Shown here: one piece after another, positions 6,210-12,618 of the stretch
How the letters are laid out: each line of letters opens with the position of its first letter
How positions within the stretch are numbered: the stretch's first letter is position 1
Assembly (NCBI GenBank): GCA_023437745.1
Contig: JAEZFI010000329.1
Span: 1-22,587 of the forward strand
Origin: Actinomycetes bacterium
Lineage (GTDB): Bacteria > Actinomycetota > Acidimicrobiia > Acidimicrobiales > Microtrichaceae
Length of the DNA: 22,587 nucleotides
Direction: 5' to 3'
Notes under the pieces: model-generated
Database searches by the model: none
What the model saw: only the letters and a program-made list of their open reading frames with translations
Told to the model about the DNA's origin: nothing
Translations under genes and position numbers: made by a program

Positions 6210-7438
6210 CGTGACCGCTGTGCCCCGTCAGTCGCCGGTTGATACCAACCTGCCGTCGCCTCGCTCGGGGGTCGGACGGCACGTCGCCTCGAAGGGAACG
6301 GCACGTCGACCGGCCCTACGTCGGTCGAAGAGCGAGTCAGGACATCGCAGAGACGGCGGGCTTCGCTTGCGTCGGCGGCGTCCCGGTAGTGCCGGGCGAC
6401 GCGGCCTTCCCAAACGTCCGTGAACGACTCGGTGTGGAGCGCGCCGAACGAGATGTCGGGGATCGCGACGCAGCCGAGCAGCTCGCCTTGTGGCGTCACA
6501 TAGGCGGTTTCGGTGCCTGCACCGCAGTTCGGCCGATCGACGTCGCGTAGCTTCGACAACTCCCCGTCGCGCAGGTCGGTCGGGAAGTCGTCAGCGGCGA
6601 GACGAAGCCGCAGACCCGCGTCCTTCGCGAACCGGTGAAGCATCGCGGCAGCGCTGGGATCAGGGAGCTGCCGAACCAAGTGTCGACCGCGCTCACCGGC
6701 TCCGCGGCCCGCCGCCTTCGCAACCGCAACTTTGATGGTCTTGACGCCTGCGTTGCGAAGGTCGTCGAACAGGACGGGCAGTTCGTCGTCCCCTCCTGCA
6801 CACAGGGTCAGGCGACCGGACACCCGCAGCCCCGCTGCAGCCATGCGGGCAACCGTCCGCATCGACCGCAGGTAGGTGTGACGACCTCGCACGTGCTCGT
6901 GCAGCCCCGGTCCTCCGTCGAAACTCACCCGAACTTCGAGAGGGTCCAGCTCGACGAGAACATCGAGGGCGTGGTCGCTGAGCAGCAGGCCATTCGTCGT
7001 GACGAGGAGGTTCATGCCGCACTCGGTCACCCGCGAGAAGATCACCTCCCAGTCAGGGTGCAGGAACGGCTCCCCGCCCGCCATCGCGATCTCCAGTACG
7101 CCTTGCTCCGCTAGCTCCTCGATCAGCTCGATGATTCGGTCCGTCGGCAGCTCGGTCGAGGTGTCGGCGTCCGGACCGGACGACGAGATGCAGTGGCGAC
7201 ATGACAGATTGCAGCGGTTGGTGAAGTCCAGATACACCTTCAGCGGCGCTGTGGCAGGTCCCGTCAGGTGTGCGACCGGGACGGTTCCGTCCGTGAGTTG
7301 AGCAGGTTGCTGCTTGTACAGCGTCCCATCACTTCGTCGGTACCAGAGGTCGCCACCCCGCCCTGTTCGTCGAACCCAGTCGAGCGCACGGATGCGCCCT
7401 GGCCCGTCGGGCAGATCTGCCCCAGTGATCGCCGCCAT
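6206..7438 (-). CDS. radical SAM protein with partial SPASM-like C-terminus
   Basis: The 410-aa enzyme should cleave S-adenosylmethionine using a 4Fe-4S cluster held by the CxxxCxxC motif Cys76, Cys80, Cys83 (NRCNLSCRHC). The AGGEP motif follows at 120-124, then a TIM-barrel region with VTTNG and VSFDGG. The C-terminal part resembles a SPASM domain, which binds auxiliary clusters in peptide-modifying enzymes: Cys305, a TPQGELLGC segment with Cys323, and Cys364 in RRLCD. The later SPASM cysteines are missing, and the -1-type alternative frame after about 6345 looks more SPASM-like, so the tail may be frameshifted. The substrate is unknown. ATG 7438 is chosen because GGGAGG (7443-7448) lies four bases upstream. 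It heads the minus-strand cassette with the 61-aa frame and the surface protein. Confidence 0.9.
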   Translation of the reverse strand: MAAITGADLPDGPGRIRALDWVRRTGRGGDLWYRRSDGTLYKQQPAQLTDGTVPVAHLTGPATAPLKVYLDFTNRCNLSCRHCISSSGPDADTSTELPTDRIIELIEELAEQGVLEIAMAGGEPFLHPDWEVIFSRVTECGMNLLVTTNGLLLSDHALDVLVELDPLEVRVSFDGGPGLHEHVRGRHTYLRSMRTVARMAAAGLRVSGRLTLCAGGDDELPVLFDDLRNAGVKTIKVAVAKAAGRGAGERGRHLVRQLPDPSAAAMLHRFAKDAGLRLRLAADDFPTDLRDGELSKLRDVDRPNCGAGTETAYVTPQGELLGCVAIPDISFGALHTESFTDVWEGRVARHYRDAADASEARRLCDVLTRSSTDVGPVDVPFPSRRRAVRPPSEATAGWYQPATDGAQRSR

Positions 7439-7740
7439 GATGCCTCCCGCCAGGGATTCGCTCCAGGTCGGTGTAGTCCGCCGTTCGCCCTGGGTCAACA
7501 GGGATCCTCGTCTTGGATCGACGCTGCACTGGTCGAGGGCATTCGATTCGCCCATCTGAACCGTTGAGGCGGCAGCGCGATTTTCCTAGAGTCACTCAGG
7601 GGTGCCGTATCCAAGGCGGTGAACACCCTGCAATGCGACGGCGCCCCGGGCGAGCCGGGGCGCCGTTGTCCCACCGTCCGAGGATGGGCGGTCAGTGCCG
7701 CGCCAAGCTGGGCGACCCCCCTGCTCGTCGCCGTCAACGC
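7439..7740. other. gene-poor interval upstream of the radical SAM gene
   Basis: I see no supported gene in this stretch. The radical SAM frame stays open to 7555 but lacks a better start. The main structure is the 12-bp hairpin at 7638-7666. The promoter of the minus-strand cassette must lie here, yet no clear -35/-10 pair stands out. Confidence 0.4.
7638..7666. terminator. perfect 12-bp GC-rich hairpin
   Basis: ACGGCGCCCCGG (7638-7649) and its exact complement (7655-7666) flank the loop GCGAG. The shape is that of a strong actinobacterial terminator, but the flanking gene on the left points away (minus strand) and no gene clearly ends here. It could insulate the cassette from transcription or be the remnant of a lost gene's terminator. 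Confidence 0.5.
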
Positions 7741-8142
7741 GTGAACTCCGACGAGCACCGCGTTTTCGAGGCACTCGCAACGGGATGGCCATACCGTTCG
7801 GCTGTGGGCTGGTTTCAGACGGTGCTGTTGAGCGGGGCACTCGTCGCCATTGGCATCCTTGTCATTAAGATCGTGGCGGACGCGGTCGCCCACTTGCGAC
7901 GTCGGCGAGTGGGTGCGGCCACGGGGGAACCGGTCGAGATGGTCTTCGTGGGGGTCTCGCCCGCCACCTCCACGCTGCCCGTTGTCCGCCGACCGCCCGC
8001 TGCCCGCGGCCGAGCGCCGCGCAGGAGATCGGCCTCCCACGTTCATCGACTACGCGCGCAGCGCAGGCAGATGCGTGGCACTTCGAGATCGGGCCTCAAC
8101 GCCGCGCGTGAGCGGCGTCGGATCTCCCGGCGGAACGGGTAA
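7741..8142 (+). CDS. possible small single-pass membrane protein
   Basis: From GTG 7741 the frame gives about 133 aa. A strongly hydrophobic helix (about 24-45, VGWFQTVLLSGALVAIGILV) is followed by HLRRRR, giving a positive-inside boundary. The C-terminal half is Arg/Pro-rich and poorly structured. Third codon positions are GC-rich, as in neighbouring genes. No ribosome binding site or family match supports it, and the start could lie further in. The hydrophobic helix followed by a basic stop-transfer segment is the only reason to keep it. Confidence 0.35.
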   Translation: MNSDEHRVFEALATGWPYRSAVGWFQTVLLSGALVAIGILVIKIVADAVAHLRRRRVGAATGEPVEMVFVGVSPATSTLPVVRRPPAARGRAPRRRSASHVHRLRAQRRQMRGTSRSGLNAARERRRISRRNG

Positions 8143-8176
8143 GTGCTACGAGCTACGAGAGTGGAGGCGGGAAATC

Positions 8177-8413
8177 ATGGAGCGTTCACCGGAACGAGCG
8201 TTGCGCCGAGGGCAGCCGATTGAGGTCTGGTGCGAGTCACTGCGTGGCTGGAGCAAAGGATTCCAGGTCGAAGCGACGCCACCGGATGGTGCAGTGACCG
8301 TGCGACGCTTGTCCGACGAGACGGTTCTACCGGCTCGTTTCGATCGTAGTCTCGTGCGACCGACATCGGACCGGCCGCCTCGACAGCCTGAGCCGCATCG
8401 TCGTCGGGTTTGA
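8177..8413 (+). CDS. small conserved-looking protein, 78 aa
   Basis: GGAGG (8162-8166) lies about ten bases before ATG 8177. The core (about 12-58) contains GQPIEVWCESLRGWSKGFQV, an acidic turn, VTVRRLSDETVLPARF and a final SLVRP. That pattern of short strands resembles small SH3/Tudor-like barrels in actinobacterial proteins, judged by eye. The C-terminus is a basic Pro/Arg tail. A hairpin just after the stop may end the transcript. It precedes the STAS gene on the same strand by 63 bases. Function unknown; a link to STAS signalling is inference from position. Confidence 0.6.
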   Translation: MERSPERALRRGQPIEVWCESLRGWSKGFQVEATPPDGAVTVRRLSDETVLPARFDRSLVRPTSDRPPRQPEPHRRRV

Positions 8414-8421
8414 CAGAATGT

Positions 8422-8446
8422 CCCCCTCAGGCGCCGAGAGAGGGGG
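8422..8446 (+). terminator. hairpin after the 78-aa gene
   Basis: CCCCCTC (8422-8428) pairs with GAGGGGG (8440-8446) around an 11-base loop, followed by TTCT. It lies nine bases after the stop at 8413. It may terminate or attenuate transcription before the STAS gene. Confidence 0.45.
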
Positions 8447-8476
8447 TTCTACGCAGGCCGACCGAGGACTGTGATC

Positions 8477-8794
8477 ATGCGTGGCAGCGATGAACCAACA
8501 GAGTCGGTCGTCGTCCATCTCGCTGGGGAGTTGGACATTGCAGTTGCGGAAGCGGTGGTATCCCAGCTCGTCGATGCAGCGTGCGGCGGGCGCTACGCAG
8601 TCATTGCCGATCTAGCTGGGGTGACCTTTCTGGACTCATCCGGGGTAGAGGCGCTGCTCAGGAGTCGCTCGGCCGTCGACCTGTGGTTACGAAACGTCCC
8701 TTCGAACGTCGAGCGCATCCTGCACCTCGTCGGCCTCGGCGAGCACTTCGCCCGAGCCGGTGACCGAGGTCCCCGACTGCCACCTGCATCCTGA
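8477..8794 (+). CDS. STAS-domain protein (anti-anti-sigma factor type)
   Basis: The 105-aa protein is a single STAS domain. It opens with VVVHLAGELDIAVAEAV, continues with a strand YAVIADLAGVTFLDSSGVEA and ends with ILHLVGLGEHF. The Ser in the DSSG motif is where anti-anti-sigma factors of the SpoIIAA/RsbV type are phosphorylated by their partner anti-sigma kinase. Unphosphorylated protein binds the kinase and frees a sigma factor. ATG 8477 is chosen because GAGG (8464-8467) is nine bases upstream; GTG 8471 is too close to it. No anti-sigma kinase or sigma factor is in the window, so it is an orphan here. Confidence 0.85.
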   Translation: MRGSDEPTESVVVHLAGELDIAVAEAVVSQLVDAACGGRYAVIADLAGVTFLDSSGVEALLRSRSAVDLWLRNVPSNVERILHLVGLGEHFARAGDRGPRLPPAS

Positions 8795-8821
8795 CGATCG
8801 TCTTCGGCCATCCGAGGGTCG

Positions 8822-8844
8822 GCTGTGCCGGTCGGGGGCACAGC
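8822..8844. terminator. bidirectional hairpin between convergent genes
   Basis: GCTGTGCC (8822-8829) pairs perfectly with GGCACAGC (8837-8844) around a seven-base loop. It lies between the STAS gene ending at 8794 and the minus-strand frame ending at 8865. No T run follows. Confidence 0.5.
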
Positions 8845-8864
8845 TTGCGCCAGCCCCTTGTCCG

Positions 8865-9203
8865 CTAGTTGTTAGCGCTTCCGAGAATCGCCTCAAGCGG
8901 AGGAAGGAGTTCCCGCAGCAGCGCATCGTCGTCACCGACCATCTCCAAGGCGTCGCGGACAATCGACGCGATGCTCGGCGGATGCCCGGCCAGTTCGGCG
9001 TGGCCGGGGTCGAGAGCAATCGCGGCGGCCCGGAACGCTACAGAGCATCCGACCAGCCACGCTTTGGCCCGAGGGGTCAACGCCATCGCCGCAGGTGTAC
9101 ACCGATACCTGTAGAGCGCACCTGAGGCTAGGGAAAGCAGGCCCCGCACGCCGGTGGGAACGTCGTCAGGCAGTTCTGGTTCATCAGCAGACCAGGGCGT
9201 CAT
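8865..9203 (-). CDS. hypothetical protein, 112 aa
   Basis: From ATG 9203 the frame encodes a soluble-looking helical protein. It begins with an acidic segment (DEPELPDDVPTG), then has GLLSLASGALYRYR, ALTPRAKAWLVGCSVAFRAA and a C-terminal pair of helices (IVRDALEMVGDDDALLRELL). Codon choice is mixed, with less G/C bias than the genes to the right. The frame is open upstream to 9536, but that part runs antisense to the YceI gene and looks like shadow sequence. No ribosome binding site is obvious and I do not recognise the family. Its helical pattern and stop position next to a hairpin make it more likely than chance. Confidence 0.5.
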   Translation of the reverse strand: MTPWSADEPELPDDVPTGVRGLLSLASGALYRYRCTPAAMALTPRAKAWLVGCSVAFRAAAIALDPGHAELAGHPPSIASIVRDALEMVGDDDALLRELLPPLEAILGSANN

Positions 9204-9363
9204 GGCTGCGACCGACCCGGCCTGCTCGCGGTCGCCGGGACGAGGCGCGACTGGCGTGCGGATCCAGGCCGGGGAGACCAGGACCAAGGCTCCCGGCTCA
9301 CTCGGCGTCCGGCAGATTGAGGTTCGAAAGAAGTCCCGCCAGGAGTACCACAGCTCTGCCGAG

Positions 9364-9930
9364 TCAGCTCGGTGTGGGCTCCGGCTCGACGAGCTGCAGG
9401 TCCAGCTCGATCTTGATGGCGTCGCCCAGCATCGCTGCGGGGATGGCCGGCATGAGCCCGAAGTCCTGGCGGCGGATCTGCGTGGTGGCCTCGAAGCCGG
9501 CGTGGCGACGGCCGTCGGCGGGGGAGAGGACGACACCGCCCAGCTCGACGTCGAGCGTCACGGGTGCCGTGACCTCGCCGATCGTGAGCTCGCCGTCCAC
9601 GCGCCACTCGTCGCCCTCGCCGGTGATGGAGGTGGAGCGGAACGTGATCGTCGGTCGCAGCGTCACGTCGAGCATGTCGGGCTGCAGGACGTGCGCGTCG
9701 CGGTCGGGGTTCCGGGTGTCGATCGAGGCGACGTCGATGGTCGCCGTCACGGCGGTGGTCTCCGACGTGACGCCGACCCGGACATCGGCGTCGAAGTCCG
9801 TGAAGGTGCCGCGGACCTTCGAGACACCGAGGTGGCGGATCGTGAAGGCGACGGCGCTGTGGTTGCGGTCGAGCACCCAGGTGCCGGGGTCGAGCGGAAG
9901 GGCGGGTGAGGTGGTGGTGGAGGTGGTCAT
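9364..9930 (-). CDS. YceI-family protein
   Basis: The 188-aa protein matches the YceI lipocalin-like barrel, a family that binds polyisoprenoid-type lipids. The start LDPGTWVLDRNHSAVAFTIR and HLGVSKVRGTFTDFDADV are typical. They are followed by ATIDVASIDTRNPDRDAH, DMLDVTLRPTITFRS and the closing IRRQDFGLMP. No signal peptide is seen, so this is a cytoplasmic-type member. It begins ATG 9930, divergent from the MmyB-type regulator at 10033, which may control it. It is the first gene of the dense, high-GC right part of the window. Confidence 0.93.
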   Translation of the reverse strand: MTTSTTTSPALPLDPGTWVLDRNHSAVAFTIRHLGVSKVRGTFTDFDADVRVGVTSETTAVTATIDVASIDTRNPDRDAHVLQPDMLDVTLRPTITFRSTSITGEGDEWRVDGELTIGEVTAPVTLDVELGGVVLSPADGRRHAGFEATTQIRRQDFGLMPAIPAAMLGDAIKIELDLQLVEPEPTPS

Positions 9931-10032
9931 GGGGTCGACTGTGCGACCCGTGCGGGCCCCGGGGCAGACCGGCTCGATCCTGGTACCGCGAGGGCCAGGC
10001 TGGATCGCAGGGCGCTCCGGCAGACTGGAGCG

Positions 10033-10893
10033 GTGCCCGACCGTCCCACCCTCGCCGAGTTCCTCCGGTCGCGCCGGGAGCGGCTGAGCCCGGCGCAGGC
10101 CGGGTTGAAGGACAACGGCCGTCGGCGGACCCCTGGACTGCGGCGCGAGGAGGTGGCCGCCCTGTCGGGCGTCAGCATCGACTACCTGGTGCGACTCGAG
10201 CAGGGCCGTGACGTGAACCCGTCGTCCGACGTCCTGCTCGCTCTCGCCGCCGCCCTCCAGCTCGACGCCGAGGAGTCACGCCACCTCCTGGCGCTGGCCA
10301 CGGTCAGCACCACGCCCGGCATGGAGCGCCTGTGCCCGCCGATCCCCGAGCTCGATGCGCCGGTCGCGCCGTCCGTCCTCAGCCTCCTCGATCGGTTGGA
10401 TCCGACCCCTGCCATGGTGGTGGGTCCGGCCGGTGACGTGCTGGCCTCGAACACCGCGTGGCGCGCGCTGGTTGCGCCGCTCGGGTTGGCGGATGGCGCC
10501 AACCTCGCGCGGCACGTGTTCACCGGGAAGGACGCGTACGTGGAGTGGGGTGCCGTCGCCGACGCGGAGGTCGCCCGGCTGCGTGAGGCCCAGCTCCATC
10601 ACGGCGACGACGACCGGTTCGCTGGCCTGATCGCCGAGTTGGCGGAGCTCCCGGAGTTCGTCGCCCGCTGGAGCGGTCCATCGCCGGCGGCGAGCGCGCG
10701 ACGAGCGCTCGGACTCCGGCACCCCGCGGTCGGCGAGCTGCACCTCGACGTCGAGGCGATGGGCCTCGCGACGGACGGGCACCAGCTCGTGTGCTGGCTG
10801 CCCGCCGACGAGGCCGCCGAGGCCGTGTTCGACGGGCTCAGCCTCGAGCGTCCGGTCTCGCCGGCGCGCCTGCGCGTCGTCGGCGACGGCTGA
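10033..10893 (+). CDS. MmyB-type helix-turn-helix transcriptional regulator
   Basis: The 286-aa protein has an N-terminal XRE HTH with the family hallmark RTPGLRREEVAALSGVS, then YLVRLEQGRDVNPS. A C-terminal ligand-binding PAS-like domain (MmyB-like) follows, with NTAWRALVAPLG and the family-typical end region ELHLDVEAMGLATDGHQLVC. Members regulate an adjacent divergent gene, often a redox or lipid enzyme, in response to a fatty-acid-like ligand. Here the divergent gene is YceI. GTG 10033 is preceded by CAGACT ending six bases upstream, so it may be leaderless. The stop at 10893 faces the TetR gene ending at 10913. Confidence 0.93.
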   Translation: MPDRPTLAEFLRSRRERLSPAQAGLKDNGRRRTPGLRREEVAALSGVSIDYLVRLEQGRDVNPSSDVLLALAAALQLDAEESRHLLALATVSTTPGMERLCPPIPELDAPVAPSVLSLLDRLDPTPAMVVGPAGDVLASNTAWRALVAPLGLADGANLARHVFTGKDAYVEWGAVADAEVARLREAQLHHGDDDRFAGLIAELAELPEFVARWSGPSPAASARRALGLRHPAVGELHLDVEAMGLATDGHQLVCWLPADEAAEAVFDGLSLERPVSPARLRVVGDG

Positions 10894-10912
10894 GCGAGGG
10901 GCCGGGCCGAGC

Positions 10913-11560
10913 TCAGGACCGCCGTGCCATGCGGCGGAGCAGCAGTCGAGCGGCCGACGGCCACACGCGCCCTCTCGTGTCCCGAGCTGCCAGCAGGAGG
11001 AGGGCCACCTGGTCGAGGACGCCGTCCACGTCCGGCTCGCCGTAGTGGGACCGGGCGGCGAGTCCGTCGCCGATGGCGATGAGCAACGAGGCCATCGCGT
11101 CGGGCTCCACCCAGCGCTGGATGTAGCCGTCGCGCTGGAGCTCGGCGATGAGCTGGGCGAGGTAGGAGCGGAGCTCGTCGTGGAGCGCTCCGAGCGAGCG
11201 GGCGAGCTCGGGGTTCGTCGACGACGCGGCGATCGCCTCGGCGTACACGGCGAGGTCGTCGCGGCCCACGGCGAACGCCGCTCGAATCGTCGTCAAGGCG
11301 TGGAAGAGCCGCTCGGCCGGGTCGCCATCGGCCTCGAGGGCCGCGCGGACGGGGTCGAGGCGGCTGCGCACGAGGTCGGTCAACGCGGCAGCGACGAGCG
11401 AGTCCTTCGACCCGAAGTGGTAGGTGATCGCCTGGAGGTTCACGTTGGCAGCCCGGGCGATCTCGCGCGAGGTCAAGCCGCTGGCACCGCTCGTGCGCAG
11501 GGACGCCACGGTGGCGGCGAGCAGACGGGAGCGAGTGGCGGTTGCTCGATCGGTGACCAC
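10913..11560 (-). CDS. TetR-family transcriptional regulator
   Basis: The 215-aa protein begins with a TetR HTH: RSRLLAATVASLRTSG, then LTSREIARAANVNLQAITYH and FGSKDSLVAAAL. The remainder is an all-helical ligand-binding domain. The start is GTG 11560; TAGGCT (11567-11572) ends six bases before it, the leaderless layout, and there is no Shine-Dalgarno sequence. The candidate -35 region of this promoter is covered by a 16-bp palindrome (11585-11600), so it probably represses itself and the divergent SDR-like gene. The ligand is unknown. Confidence 0.93.
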   Translation of the reverse strand: MVTDRATATRSRLLAATVASLRTSGASGLTSREIARAANVNLQAITYHFGSKDSLVAAALTDLVRSRLDPVRAALEADGDPAERLFHALTTIRAAFAVGRDDLAVYAEAIAASSTNPELARSLGALHDELRSYLAQLIAELQRDGYIQRWVEPDAMASLLIAIGDGLAARSHYGEPDVDGVLDQVALLLLAARDTRGRVWPSAARLLLRRMARRS

Positions 11561-11566
11561 GACGAC

Positions 11567-11600
11567 AGCCTACCCACTTGCAACTCATACGTATGTATGA
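11567..11600. promoter_or_regulatory. TetR promoter and operator-like palindrome
   Basis: TCATAC-GTAT-GTATGA (11585-11600) is a perfect inverted repeat in the divergent TetR/SDR intergenic region. TAGGCT on the minus strand (11567-11572) is the candidate TetR -10 box. Its -35 position (about 11590-11595) falls within the palindrome. This fits autorepression; binding is inferred. Confidence 0.6.
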
Positions 11601-11653
11601 AACGGTGGACTCGGCTCGCCGCACGGGTGAGCCGCACGACGGGAAGGCCGAAC

Positions 11654-12592
11654 ATGGATGCCACGGACCTCGTCACCGGAGCCGCCGGCTACTCCGGCGC
11701 CTACGTCGCCGCTCGCCTGCTCGAGCGCAGCCGCGTCGTGCGAACCCTCACCCGGGACCTCGCCGACGTGCCCGCGCCGATCGAGGCCTTCCCGTACCGG
11801 TTCGACGAGCCCGATCGGATGATCGAGGCCTTCGCCGGCGTCGACACCTTCTACAACACGTACTGGGTGCGGTTCGGGCGTGGCTCGTTCACCCACGACG
11901 ACGCCGTGCGCAACAGCAGGGCGCTCGTGGACGCTGCGACGGCGGCGGGCGTCCGCCGCATCGTCCACGTGAGCATCATGCACCCCGACGTCGACTCGCC
12001 CTACTCGTACCACCGGGGCAAGGCGCTCGTGGAGCGGGCGGTGATGGAGTCGGGCATGGAGTACGCCATCGTGCGGCCCTCGGTCCTCTTCGGGGGCGGG
12101 GACATCCTCCTCAACAACATCGCGTGGCTCCTGCGCCGACTGCACGTGTTCGCGGTCCCCGGCGACGGGCGGTACGAGGTCCGGCCGACGCACGTGGAGG
12201 ACTTCGCCGACCTGATGGTCGCACTGGGGGGAGCCGAGGGATCGGTCATCCGGAACACGGGCGGACCGGAGACCTTTGCGTTCGGGGACCTGGTCCGGCG
12301 CATCGGCGATGCGGCGGGCGCGCGGGCGCTCGTCGTCGAGCTGCCGAAGGCAGCGGTCCTCCCGCTGCTCTCGGTCGTCAACCGGATCACGGGCGACGTG
12401 ACCCTGCACCGCGAGGAGCTGGACGCGCTGATGGACGGGCTCGCCTCGTGCGACGGCGAGCCGGCGGGGCACCGCCGGCTCACGGACCACCTGATCGAGC
12501 AGGGTCGGGCGCTGGGCGCGTCGTATGCCTCGGAGGTCGGTCGCAACTTCACGGCCCCGCCGCAGCGGGCGGCGTCCGGCGCCCTCGGTTGA
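11654..12592 (+). CDS. NAD(P)-binding extended SDR / NmrA-like protein
   Basis: The 312-aa protein starts with a Rossmann nucleotide-binding loop, LVTGAAGYSGAYVAARLLE (GxxGxxG at 9-15). It has TLTRDLADV after strand two and a YxxxK pair at Tyr119/Lys123, as in epimerase-type short-chain dehydrogenases. The later part (EVRPTHVEDFADLMV and VIRNTGGPETFAFGDLV) is typical of NmrA/epimerase-like proteins. It may act on a small molecule or sense NAD(P). GGGAAGG lies a few bases before ATG 11654; an in-frame ATG 11597 sits inside the TetR palindrome and is less likely. The divergent TetR gene probably controls it. Confidence 0.9.
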   Translation: MDATDLVTGAAGYSGAYVAARLLERSRVVRTLTRDLADVPAPIEAFPYRFDEPDRMIEAFAGVDTFYNTYWVRFGRGSFTHDDAVRNSRALVDAATAAGVRRIVHVSIMHPDVDSPYSYHRGKALVERAVMESGMEYAIVRPSVLFGGGDILLNNIAWLLRRLHVFAVPGDGRYEVRPTHVEDFADLMVALGGAEGSVIRNTGGPETFAFGDLVRRIGDAAGARALVVELPKAAVLPLLSVVNRITGDVTLHREELDALMDGLASCDGEPAGHRRLTDHLIEQGRALGASYASEVGRNFTAPPQRAASGALG

Positions 12593-12618
12593 TCTGGCTG
12601 CTCAGCAGACCCCGATCC

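Noticed and set aside
7513..7740. Upstream extension of the small membrane-protein frame
   Set aside because: This part runs through the hairpin at 7638-7666 and has an Arg/Pro-rich, non-protein-like composition; the hydrophobic helix is kept with a start at 7741.
9204..9536. N-terminal extension of the 112-aa minus-strand frame
   Set aside because: It overlaps the YceI gene in another frame of the same strand and has Ser/Arg/Pro-rich shadow composition.
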